Shown one piece after another: positions 1 through 6,430 of a stretch of DNA of 9,206 nt. The DNA comes from Clostridiales bacterium UBA1381. Lineage in GTDB: Bacteria; Bacillota; Clostridia; UBA1381. The stretch is taken from NCBI GenBank assembly GCA_002305435.1, contig DBQZ01000046.1, positions 1 to 9,206 on the forward strand, written 5' to 3'. The stretch's first letter is position 1, and every line of letters starts with the position of its first letter. Position numbers and translations under genes: made by a program. Under the pieces are notes generated by a model. It was not told the DNA's origin, searched no databases, and saw nothing but the letters and a program-made list of their open reading frames with translations.

Positions 1-284
1 GTATTAACTATAGTCGGGGCAACTCCCCACCATATCGGGTATCCCACAAACACCGTATCATATTCGGATACATCAACGCTGTTTTCTATCTCCGGCCGTG
101 AGGTCTTGTCTTTCATCTCCCTGCTGCTGCGGGAATTTCTGTCGTTCCAGTTCAAATCAGCGGCGGTGTACGGCTCTTTTGGCGTTATCTCGAAAATATC
201 CGCCCCTATAGCATCTGCCAGCGTATGCGCCAGCTTCCATGTCGCCCCGCTGCATGAAAAATATGTGACTATCGCTTTTTTCAT
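1..284 (-). CDS. Flavodoxin family protein, C-terminus cut by window edge
   Basis: Reading the minus strand from the ATG at 284 gives 94 residues with no stop before the window edge, so only the N-terminal part is present. It begins MKKAIVTYFSCSGAT, a beta strand followed by the flavodoxin phosphate-binding loop (S10-C-S-G-A-T15) that holds the FMN phosphate. Further on comes the strand YDTVFVGYPIWWGVAPT (about residues 74-90), typical of the short flavodoxin_4-type proteins of Clostridia. Such proteins are cytosolic FMN electron carriers or small quinone/FMN oxidoreductases; the actual partner cannot be told. The start is fixed by AGGAGGAG (292-299, minus strand) 7 nt upstream. The gene begins 27 nt after the tetR stop with no terminator between, so it is very probably co-transcribed with tetR and under its control. 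Confidence 0.88.
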   Translation of the reverse strand, partial: MKKAIVTYFSCSGATWKLAHTLADAIGADIFEITPKEPYTAADLNWNDRNSRSSREMKDKTSRPEIENSVDVSEYDTVFVGYPIWWGVAPTIVN

Positions 285-311
285 CTTAAATCTCCTCCTG
301 ATTTGTCAGTT

Positions 312-956
312 TTACTCCTTTTGCAGAAGGCTTTGGCCTCCGAGCAAAAGACGGATTGTGCAGTTGTAGACAAGGTCGTATACGGCGCTTATTTTATAGC
401 ATACTCCCGCCTCGTCCATCGCCTCTTTCTGCTTGTCGGTAATGCAGGTATAGGGATATATGCCGAACATAAACGGCAGCAGGGAGTATATAAACCCATC
501 CCTCTCCTCCTTGTCCATCTTCGGGAAGAACTTTATAAGACAGTCCTCAAGAGATACAAGGCATCTGCCGTATTCGCCCTTGAAATCCTTTAGCCTTTCC
601 GGGCGGCAGTTTTCCTCCATATCGTAGAGGTTTGTAGACATCAGCTTAAGCATAAGCTGCCGCTTTTGCAGGGATTTTGCCAATCGGTCGCAAAAATCCG
701 CTGCCGAAAGCTCCTCCTCCGCCAGTATCCCTACAAGATCCTCTCTCCACTGCTCGTACTCCCTCTTGAAAAGTCCTAAAAATATCTCCTCCTTCGTGTG
801 GAAGTAGTTGTATATGGAAGTGCGGGTAAAGCTGGTGACGCTCCCTATATCTTTGATTGTTATCTCCTTAAAGCTCTTCGTCTTGTAAAGCATGAGACAG
901 GCTGAGAGTATCTCATCCCGTCTTGCGTCGGTAAGCTCCTTTGAACCCTTGGGCAT
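312..956 (-). CDS. TetR/AcrR-family transcriptional regulator
   Basis: A 214-residue protein of normal TetR length. The N-terminal DNA-binding domain covers about residues 8-60: a first helix (RRDEILSACLMLY), then the helix-turn-helix around residues 32-52 (EITIKDIG...TRTSIYNYFHTKEE), with the usual Y-x-Y-F-x-x-K-E-E end of the recognition region. Residues 65-214 form the helical ligand-binding and dimerisation part, which is not conserved enough to name an inducer. A longer reading from ATG 989 is possible, but AAGGAG (962-967, minus strand) sits 5 nt before the ATG at 956, and the longer start would lie close to the operator. Two palindromes in its own promoter point to autorepression. The flavodoxin downstream is probably in the same operon, so the ligand may be a redox-active or toxic small molecule (inference). 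Confidence 0.93.
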   Translation of the reverse strand: MPKGSKELTDARRDEILSACLMLYKTKSFKEITIKDIGSVTSFTRTSIYNYFHTKEEIFLGLFKREYEQWREDLVGILAEEELSAADFCDRLAKSLQKRQLMLKLMSTNLYDMEENCRPERLKDFKGEYGRCLVSLEDCLIKFFPKMDKEERDGFIYSLLPFMFGIYPYTCITDKQKEAMDEAGVCYKISAVYDLVYNCTIRLLLGGQSLLQKE

Positions 957-961
957 TTTTT

Positions 962-967
962 CTCCTT
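962..967 (-). promoter_or_regulatory. Ribosome binding site deciding the tetR start
   Basis: AAGGAG on the minus strand, 5 nt before ATG 956. It selects this start over the in-frame ATG at 989, which has no comparable site upstream. Confidence 0.75.
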
Positions 968-995
968 CTTTCGTTCGTAATATGCGCATATTATT

Positions 996-1010
996 CTGAC
1001 ACTGTGTCAG
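996..1010. promoter_or_regulatory. TetR operator O1 (palindrome)
   Basis: CTGACACTGTGTCAG is a perfect 7+1+7 palindrome. It lies immediately downstream of the -10 box of the tetR promoter, about where transcription should begin. The core TGACAC-N-GTGTCA recurs at 1035-1047. Palindromes of this size are typical TetR-family dimer sites. The assignment to this regulator rests on location and duplication. Confidence 0.82.
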
Positions 1011-1019
1011 TACACCTTG

Positions 1020-1048
1020 ATTATACCATTATTCTGACACCGTGTCAA
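1020..1048 (-). promoter_or_regulatory. Sigma-A promoter of tetR-flavodoxin operon
   Basis: On the minus strand, TTGACA (1048-1043), a 17-nt spacer and TATAAT (1025-1020), with an extended -10 TGG just before the TATAAT. This matches the vegetative consensus at all twelve positions. Upstream of the -35, at 1052-1065, is an A/T-only palindrome (six T then six A between A and T) in the position of an UP element. Operator O2 overlaps the -35 and O1 lies just past the -10, so bound repressor would block polymerase. Transcription should start near 1013. Confidence 0.9.
1035..1047. promoter_or_regulatory. TetR operator O2 (palindrome over -35)
   Basis: TGACACCGTGTCA is a perfect 6+1+6 palindrome. 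It has the same half-sites as O1 and differs only in the central base. It overlaps the -35 hexamer of the tetR promoter. Centre-to-centre distance to O1 is 38 bp. Confidence 0.82.
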
Positions 1049-1111
1049 TACATTTTTTAAAAAATCTGACAAGTTTTTTCTGAAGAAGAGGTTATTTTTT
1101 CACAATACTCC

Positions 1112-1140
1112 TTGCAAACAGGGAGCAGATATAGTATACT
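1112..1140 (+). promoter_or_regulatory. Sigma-A promoter of the ABC-F/SLH/exporter operon
   Basis: TTGCAA (1112-1117), 17-nt spacer, TATACT (1135-1140), leaving a leader of about 28 nt before the ATG at 1175. It is divergent from the tetR promoter, and its -35 lies 64 bp from the nearer TetR operator. Direct repression by TetR bound there is therefore less obvious than for tetR itself. Confidence 0.75.
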
Positions 1141-1163
1141 ATATAGGATAAAAAAACAGATTC

Positions 1164-1170
1164 GGAGGAA
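1164..1170 (+). promoter_or_regulatory. Ribosome binding site deciding the ABC-F start
   Basis: GGAGGAA, with its GGAGG core 6 nt before ATG 1175. The upstream in-frame ATG at 1112 overlaps the -35 box and cannot be in the transcript, so 1175 is the real start. Confidence 0.85.
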
Positions 1171-1174
1171 AGTT

Positions 1175-2779
1175 ATGATAACAGTAACCGAGCTTTCGCT
1201 GAATTTCAGCGGGCAGAACCTATTCTCAGGAGTAAACCTGAAATTCACGCCGGGCAACTGCTACGGCGTAATAGGAGCCAACGGTGCGGGCAAGTCAACG
1301 TTTTTGCGGATACTCTCAGGCGAGCTTGAGCCGACATCGGGAGAGGTGTCAATGCCCGGCGACTGCCGTATGTCGGTCTTAAAGCAGGATCACTTCGCCT
1401 ATGATGAGTTTTCCGTCATGGACACGGTGATAATGGGGAATAAGCATCTCTACGATATAATGAAAGAGAAAGACGCCCTTTATGAGAAGCCGGATTTTTC
1501 GGATGAGGACGGCATGAGGGCGGCGGAGCTTGAGGCGGAGTTTGCAGAGATGAACGGCTGGGAGGCTGAGTCGGATGCGTCGAAGCTTTTGCAGGGGCTT
1601 GGAGTCGGCGAGGAGCTGCATTATATGCAGATGGCAGACCTCGGCGGCAATGATAAGGTAAAGGTTCTCTTAGCGCAGGCGCTCTTTGGCGATCCGGACG
1701 TTGTGCTTTTGGACGAGCCGACAAACCACTTGGACATCACCGCCGTTTCGTGGCTTGAGGAATTTCTCATAGAGTATCCGGGAACCGTGATAGTCGTATC
1801 GCACGACAGGCATTTTTTGAACAACGTCTGCACGCATATCGTGGATATTGACTACGGCAAGATAAAGATGTACGTCGGAAACTACGAGTTCTGGTATGAA
1901 TCGAGCCAGCTTGTACAGCGCATGATAAAGCAGCAGAACAAGAAGGCTGAGGAGAAAATCAAGGAGCTGCAGACCTTTATCCAGCGTTTCTCCGCCAATA
2001 AGTCAAAGTCCCGCCAAGCCACAAGCCGCAAAAAGATGCTCGACAAGCTGACGGTCGAGGAAATGCCCGCCTCCTCAAGGCGGTATCCGTTCGTCGGCTT
2101 TGAGCGGGAGCGTGAGGTCGGCCGTGATATTTTGACGGTCGATATAAAGCACGCCGAGCGTGAGGGGCAGACGCTCTTAAAGGACGTATACTTTACGATG
2201 AACCACGATGATAAAATCGCCGTTATCGGCGAGAATGAAATGGCGGTCACCCTGCTTTTGCAGATACTTGCCGAGGAGGCAGAGCCGGACGAGGGGATGA
2301 TAAAATGGGGAGTCTCGACAAGCCGCAGCTATTTCCCGAAGGACAATTCAGCCTATTTCGAGGGCTGCGACCTAAACCTCGTGGAATGGCTCCGCCAGTA
2401 TTCAGCTCCCGGCTTTGAAACGCAGTCGGAATCGTATCTGAGAGGTTTCTTGGGCAGGATGCTCTTTTCGGGGGATGAGGTATTTAAGCCGGTCAAGGTT
2501 CTTTCGGGAGGGGAAAAGGTGCGCTGTATGCTCTCACGCATGATGCTCTACGGCTCAAACGTCCTTATCCTCGACCAGCCGACAAACCACCTTGATCTGG
2601 AATCGATAACGGCACTAAACAACGGCCTTACGGCATTCCCCGGCAACGTTATCTTCGCCTCCCACGACCACGAGTTTATCCAGACGATAGCAAACCGCAT
2701 TATCCGTATCGAGGAGGACGGTACCATAACCGATCGGATGTGCACATACGATGAATTTATTGAAATGCAGAAAGGATGA
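1175..2779 (+). CDS. ABC-F family ATPase, YbiT-like, with one degenerate ATP site
   Basis: A 534-residue soluble protein with two ATPase domains, no membrane segments and a charged linker: the ABC-F layout, closest to the YbiT group. ABC-F proteins bind the ribosomal E site and affect translation or give ribosome protection; the role here is unknown. Domain 1: Walker A GANGAGKST (34-42, K40), Q71, signature-like LGGND (156-160), Walker B with D180-E181, H210. Linker about 250-300, rich in K/R. Domain 2: Walker A replaced by GENEMAVT (352-359, no Lys), Q-loop Gln replaced by K389, intact LSGGE (443-447), DQPTNHLD with Q468 in place of the catalytic Glu, H497. The start at 1175 is set by GGAGGAA (1164-1170); an upstream ATG at 1112 lies inside the promoter. 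It is the first gene of a three-gene operon. Confidence 0.93.
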   Translation: MITVTELSLNFSGQNLFSGVNLKFTPGNCYGVIGANGAGKSTFLRILSGELEPTSGEVSMPGDCRMSVLKQDHFAYDEFSVMDTVIMGNKHLYDIMKEKDALYEKPDFSDEDGMRAAELEAEFAEMNGWEAESDASKLLQGLGVGEELHYMQMADLGGNDKVKVLLAQALFGDPDVVLLDEPTNHLDITAVSWLEEFLIEYPGTVIVVSHDRHFLNNVCTHIVDIDYGKIKMYVGNYEFWYESSQLVQRMIKQQNKKAEEKIKELQTFIQRFSANKSKSRQATSRKKMLDKLTVEEMPASSRRYPFVGFEREREVGRDILTVDIKHAEREGQTLLKDVYFTMNHDDKIAVIGENEMAVTLLLQILAEEAEPDEGMIKWGVSTSRSYFPKDNSAYFEGCDLNLVEWLRQYSAPGFETQSESYLRGFLGRMLFSGDEVFKPVKVLSGGEKVRCMLSRMMLYGSNVLILDQPTNHLDLESITALNNGLTAFPGNVIFASHDHEFIQTIANRIIRIEEDGTITDRMCTYDEFIEMQKG

Positions 2780-2785
2780 GTTAAG

Positions 2786-3985
2786 ATGAAAAAGGTATTA
2801 TCAGCAGTTTTAACGGCGGCAGTGTTATCCTCGCTTGCGCCGGCGGCAATGGCGGCGGATTTTTCCGACCTGCCTAGCAGCCACTGGGCGTATGCTGCCG
2901 TATCGGAGCTTTCCGATGCCGGAATAGTAAGCGGACGAGGCGACGGTACGTTCGATCCCGAAGCCCTCGTAACACGTGCTGAATTTGTAAAAATGGCGGA
3001 CACTTCCTCAGATGAGACGGCTCCCGTATACACGGACGTATCAGAGGATCACTGGGGCTTTGCCTTTATTCAAGGGTCGGGGCTTGAGCCGGACGAAAAC
3101 GGGGCTTTCCGCCCGGATGAGGCGATCACCCGTGAGGATGCCGCCCGTGTTATGTGGATAGCCGCCTCCTCTCCGTCAGGACTTGAGGCTCCGGAGGAGA
3201 TAACCTCGCAGTCGGATACGCCCGAGATGGCAGCATGGGTATTTGCAAGCGGCATTATGCAGGGCAGCGACGGAAGCGACCTCCGTTTCGGTGATACGAT
3301 AACAAGGGCTGAGGCGGCAGCCGTTATAAGCCGTGGCAGACGCATTATTCACGCCTATGAAAACGGCGTTAAAAACGGTGTATTTATCGACGGCTCGTAC
3401 ACAATCTCAAGCGCAAATATTGAGGAGGTCACGGTTACAAACGACGACGGTACACAGAGCACTACCTACAGGTATAATCCCGAATCCGCCAACACGCCGA
3501 TAAGCTCCGACCCCTCGTCCTATCCCGAACAGTGGGAGAGGTACCCGTATATAATAGAGGGTACTCCGAATGAGGTATACGACAGCGAATATGAAATGGT
3601 GCCCGACACCTTCACCTCAGAAGAGGCTGAGGATCCGACAACGCAGTCAAACGCCGCCAACAGCTTTGCAGACCTCTACCTTTCGGCAATCGGCCAGTAT
3701 ATCCGCTACATCAAGGATACGCACAACATAGATATGAGCATCACATACTATCCCTCTATGGTTTGGGATTACACTGGACATTATTACGTTTACCGTGTAA
3801 AATGCGTGATAGACTCAACAAACGGCCAGACTTTGACTTATAAGGACGTGTTTGAAGAGGAAAACGATACCGTCCTCTACGACGGAATGACGTTCTGGAC
3901 CGACATCACGACCGACTACGCCTTCGGACTCGGCGTGGGCGCTCTGTTCGGTTTCGGCAACACGGTTTTTGTAAATGAGCAGTAA
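2786..3985 (+). CDS. Secreted SLH-domain cell-wall protein with unknown C-terminal region
   Basis: A 399-residue exported protein. Residues 1-23 are a signal peptide (K2-K3, hydrophobic core, cleavage after A-M-A). Three S-layer-homology repeats follow: about 26-70 (FSDLPSSHWA ... GDGTFDPEALVTRAEF), about 82-124 (YTDVSEDHWG ... GAFRPDEAITRED, shortened in the middle) and a weaker one about 142-183 (ending DTITRAEAAAVISR). SLH triplets bind pyruvylated wall polymers and fix proteins to the cell surface. The rest, about 190-399, is acidic and rich in Tyr, Ser and Thr, and I do not recognise it. It ends in a glycine- and aromatic-rich stretch (about 380-395). The gene starts 6 nt after the ABC-F stop, with AAAGGA (2771-2776) inside the end of that gene. 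It overlaps the exporter downstream by 11 nt, so translation is probably coupled on both sides. Confidence 0.9.
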   Translation: MKKVLSAVLTAAVLSSLAPAAMAADFSDLPSSHWAYAAVSELSDAGIVSGRGDGTFDPEALVTRAEFVKMADTSSDETAPVYTDVSEDHWGFAFIQGSGLEPDENGAFRPDEAITREDAARVMWIAASSPSGLEAPEEITSQSDTPEMAAWVFASGIMQGSDGSDLRFGDTITRAEAAAVISRGRRIIHAYENGVKNGVFIDGSYTISSANIEEVTVTNDDGTQSTTYRYNPESANTPISSDPSSYPEQWERYPYIIEGTPNEVYDSEYEMVPDTFTSEEAEDPTTQSNAANSFADLYLSAIGQYIRYIKDTHNIDMSITYYPSMVWDYTGHYYVYRVKCVIDSTNGQTLTYKDVFEEENDTVLYDGMTFWTDITTDYAFGLGVGALFGFGNTVFVNEQ

Positions 3986-5603
3986 GCACTGCTGGAGCTG
4001 GATTTGGCAGACGGGGCGCGGTTCATGGGGGTATATGCTCCTCCTGACCGCCCTTGCTGCCGTTTTGGCGTTCGTGGAACTGGGGTTTACGGTAACCTCA
4101 AAGGCGGCGTTGGATATAGCGACCGGTCAGGCGGAGGGGGAGCTTCTTGTGCAGGGGCTTTTCCTTGCGGGGCTTTTGGCGGTACAGCTTCTGATACAGA
4201 TATCGATAACGCTGATAAACGTCCGTGCCCAGACCTCGCTTGAAATGGCGATTAAAAACCGCATCTTCGCCCGCCTTATGAAAAAGCGGTACCTCTCCCT
4301 CACCTCCTACCATTCGGGGGATATTCTAAACCGCATGACCTCAGACGCAGGCACGGTTGCCGCCGGAGTGGTGGGGCTTTTGCCGGAGTCCGTCCTGCTT
4401 TTAACGTCGCTTTTGGTAAGCGTCGTCTACCTTTTCACGCTCGACCGTGTGCTTGCCCTTGCGCTTGTAATCCTCGGCCCCTGCCTTATCGGAGCGGCTC
4501 AGCTTTATTCACGCCGGTATAAAACGATTCACAAGCAATGTCAGGAAACCGAGGGGCGCACACGCTCGTTCATACAGGAGATACTTCGGAATGTCCTTGT
4601 CGTAAAAGCGTTCGGCGGCGAGGATGAGGTGCTTTTGCGCACTGAAAAATTACAGCTCGACAATTTCCGTGCACGCATGAGGCGGGCGAGGGTGTCGGTC
4701 GTATCAAATATAGGGATGTTCCTCGTCTACAACGCCGGCTACTATGCAGCTCTTGCATACGGGGCATGGCGGCTTGCGGCAGGGGCGTTCACCTTTGGTA
4801 CGGTCACTGCCGTTTTGCAGCTTGTGGGGCGGATACAAACGCCGGTGAAGAACATATCGGGGCTTATACCGCAGTTTTTTGCGGTAACCGCTTCTGCGGA
4901 GCGGCTGTTGGAGCTTGAGGAGCTTCCGGACGAAAGTGGCGGAGCGGAGCTTTGTGCATCAGACATCAATGATATGCGCTCGATTGTGTTTGACAAAGTG
5001 CGCTTTTCCTACGACAAGGCGAAAACGATGGAATACGACCTTTGCATAAACCGGGGCGAGACTGTCGTTATAGCAGGGGAGTCGGGAGCCGGCAAAAGCA
5101 CGCTTATAAAGCTTCTGCTCGGGATAATCGAGCCTGAGGCGGGAAGTGTGTATATCGACTGCGGCAGCCGCCGTATCGCCGCCGGCGAAAAAAGCCGCGG
5201 GCTTTTCTCCTACGTCCCCCAAGGGAACCTGATCCTCTCTGGGACTATCAGGGAAAATATCACCTTTGCCTCCCCCGATGCGGATGAGGAAAGCATAATA
5301 AAGGCTGCCAAAACGGCTGCCGTTTGGGATTTTATCACGACCCTCCCCGATGGGCTCAACACCCGTCTCGGAGAAGGCGGGCTGGGGCTTTCGGAGGGGC
5401 AGGCGCAGCGGATCTCGATTGCACGTGCGGTTCTCCACGATGCGCCGGTGATCCTCCTTGACGAGGCCACCTCAGCCCTTGATGCAGCGACTGAGGAGCA
5501 GGTGTTGTCGAACATAAGAGCCCTCGGAGACAAAACGTGCATAGCCGTATCTCACCGAAGCGCAGCTTTCCGGATGTGCGACCGTCTGATACAGATAGGG
5601 TGA
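3975..5603 (+). CDS. ABC exporter half-transporter (membrane domain fused to ATPase)
   Basis: A 542-residue type I ABC exporter subunit, slightly shorter than the usual 570-600. Hydrophobic helices occur at about 18-40, 58-80, 134-153, 157-175, 242-264 and 267-290, giving six membrane segments. The ATPase domain runs from about 335: Walker A GESGAGKST (368-376, K374), Q-loop Q416, signature LSEGQ (472-476, Glu in place of the first Gly), Walker B VILLDEATSALD with D496-E497, and H527. All catalytic residues are present, so it should work as a homodimer or with a partner encoded elsewhere. The substrate cannot be told; lipids, drugs and peptides are all exported by this family. The ATG at 3975 lies inside the end of the SLH gene without a clear ribosome site of its own, which suggests translational coupling. 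The next in-frame Met (4035) would cut into helix 1. Confidence 0.92.
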   Translation: MSSKHCWSWIWQTGRGSWGYMLLLTALAAVLAFVELGFTVTSKAALDIATGQAEGELLVQGLFLAGLLAVQLLIQISITLINVRAQTSLEMAIKNRIFARLMKKRYLSLTSYHSGDILNRMTSDAGTVAAGVVGLLPESVLLLTSLLVSVVYLFTLDRVLALALVILGPCLIGAAQLYSRRYKTIHKQCQETEGRTRSFIQEILRNVLVVKAFGGEDEVLLRTEKLQLDNFRARMRRARVSVVSNIGMFLVYNAGYYAALAYGAWRLAAGAFTFGTVTAVLQLVGRIQTPVKNISGLIPQFFAVTASAERLLELEELPDESGGAELCASDINDMRSIVFDKVRFSYDKAKTMEYDLCINRGETVVIAGESGAGKSTLIKLLLGIIEPEAGSVYIDCGSRRIAAGEKSRGLFSYVPQGNLILSGTIRENITFASPDADEESIIKAAKTAAVWDFITTLPDGLNTRLGEGGLGLSEGQAQRISIARAVLHDAPVILLDEATSALDAATEEQVLSNIRALGDKTCIAVSHRSAAFRMCDRLIQIG

Positions 5604-5647
5604 GGACGGGTGTTTTGGCGATAAAACCTAATTTTGAAAAAAAGGAC

Positions 5648-5676
5648 TTGACAAATCCGCCCTGATTTGCTATACT
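5648..5676 (+). promoter_or_regulatory. Sigma-A promoter of tRNA-Leu
   Basis: TTGACA (5648-5653), 17-nt spacer, TATACT (5671-5676), with an extended -10 TG at 5668-5669. Transcription should begin near 5683, only a few nucleotides before the tRNA 5' end. It gives the tRNA strong expression independent of the exporter operon upstream. Confidence 0.88.
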
Positions 5677-5686
5677 TATATAGCTT

Positions 5687-5770
5687 GCAGATGTGGCGGA
5701 ATTGGCAGACGCGCCAGACTTAGGATCTGGTGCCCCCGGCGTGCAGGTTCAAGTCCTGTCATCTGCACCA
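5687..5770 (+). tRNA. tRNA-Leu (anticodon TAG)
   Basis: An 84-nt class II tRNA with every arm visible. The acceptor stem GCAGATG/CATCTGC is perfect. The D arm closes with GCG/CGC and contains TTGG. The anticodon stem CCAGA/TCTGG encloses the loop CTTAGGA, placing TAG at 5721-5723, which reads CUA and other CUN leucine codons. The long variable arm (TGCC/GGCG) is typical of Leu. The T arm contains TTCAAGT, and the CCA end is encoded in the DNA. It stands alone between its own promoter and terminator. Confidence 0.97.
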
Positions 5771-5772
5771 AG

Positions 5773-5824
5773 AACGAGTGTTCCTACAGAAATTGATAAG
5801 TTCTGTAGGACACTCGTTTTTTAT
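5773..5824 (+). terminator. Rho-independent terminator after tRNA-Leu
   Basis: Stem arms 5773-5791 and 5801-5818 pair over 18 bp with one bulged T, and enclose a 9-nt loop (ATTGATAAG). The stem runs straight into a T-rich tract (CGTTTTTTATTTT). It is unusually long for a tRNA terminator and begins 2 nt after the CCA end. Confidence 0.93.
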
Positions 5825-5858
5825 TTTGTCTTTTCGGGAGAAAGTATGGCGGGCGTTG

Positions 5859-5887
5859 TTGACAGCTCGTTTTTACCGTGGTATAAT
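5859..5887 (+). promoter_or_regulatory. Sigma-A promoter of the SLOG gene
   Basis: TTGACA (5859-5864), 17-nt spacer, TATAAT (5882-5887), with an extended -10 TGG. All twelve consensus positions match. It leaves a leader of about 38 nt before ATG 5933, so the SLOG gene is its own transcription unit. Confidence 0.9.
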
Positions 5888-5932
5888 GAACCAACGGGGA
5901 ATATCGGCATAGTATGAAAAGGAGGAGGCGGA

Positions 5933-6424
5933 ATGAATACTTGTTTCTTTTCCGGTCACAGGAATGTTAAATTTACAAAGGAAATGAAAAAGCAGCTTAA
6001 GGACATGGTGGCGGATTGTGCAGAAAAGGGTATACATACGTATATAACAGGCGGTGCGCTCGGGTTTGATACCGAGGCGGCTATTGCCGTTTTGGAATGT
6101 AGGAAGGAGAATCCAAATATACGGCTTTTTGTCTACATCCCTCATCCGGAGCAGTCGGAAAAATGGCCTGTAATGGATCAGCTGCTCTGGGATACGATCA
6201 ACAACATGGCGGACAGGGTGGAGATTATAAGCCCGGCTTATACGAGCGAGTGCATGAAAAAACGCAACTACCGCATGGTGGACGACGCCGACTGCGGGAT
6301 TGTCTATTATAATGGCATTTTCCGCTCAGGCACAGGCCAGACCGTGCGCTACGCTGAAAAATGCGGGCTGCCGCTTATAAACCTTTATCCGGGGTTTGAA
6401 AACGGCAGTTGGGACAAGCTGTAA
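5933..6424 (+). CDS. SLOG-domain protein, DUF1273 / YpsA-like
   Basis: A 163-residue cytosolic protein made of a single Rossmann-like SLOG domain. It shows the YpsA-type motifs: N-terminal strand and loop CFFSGHR (4-10), the glycine-rich GGALGFDTEAA (40-50), RNYRMVDDADCGIVYYNG (111-128, the conserved Asp strand), and SGTGQTVRYA (132-141), followed by LPLINLYP. SLOG domains are thought to bind nucleotide-type ligands such as ADP-ribose derivatives. Bacillus subtilis YpsA has been linked to cell division, but the biochemical activity of the family is not settled. The start is fixed by GGAGGAGG (5921-5928). The gene has its own promoter and terminator, and no effector gene is adjacent, so a housekeeping role is more likely than a defence role. 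Confidence 0.92.
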   Translation: MNTCFFSGHRNVKFTKEMKKQLKDMVADCAEKGIHTYITGGALGFDTEAAIAVLECRKENPNIRLFVYIPHPEQSEKWPVMDQLLWDTINNMADRVEIISPAYTSECMKKRNYRMVDDADCGIVYYNGIFRSGTGQTVRYAEKCGLPLINLYPGFENGSWDKL

Positions 6425-6430
6425 CAATCA

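Noticed and set aside
106..593. Two plus-strand open frames over the flavodoxin and tetR genes
   Set aside because: They are shadows of well-supported minus-strand genes and lack ribosome binding sites and recognisable domains.
1112..1174. N-terminal extension of the ABC-F protein from ATG 1112
   Set aside because: The ATG overlaps the -35 box, the extension is not family-like, and a strong ribosome site precedes ATG 1175.
1175..2779. ABC-F gene as an antibiotic-resistance gene
   Set aside because: The YbiT-like group is mostly housekeeping; nothing in the sequence shows the resistance-type arm between the domains, so resistance is only a possibility.
5609..5628. Weak hairpin after the exporter gene as a terminator
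   Set aside because: The stem is short and bulged and no T-run follows, so I do not call a terminator; readthrough towards the tRNA is possible.
5693..5917. Open frame over the tRNA (starts MAELADAPDLGSG)
   Set aside because: It is a known kind of false gene produced by translating a tRNA-Leu and its terminator; the tRNA fold is perfect.
5933..6424. SLOG gene as the sensor of a defence system
   Set aside because: Some SLOG domains act in antiviral systems, but this one is of the YpsA/DUF1273 type and has no adjacent effector, nuclease or cyclase gene.
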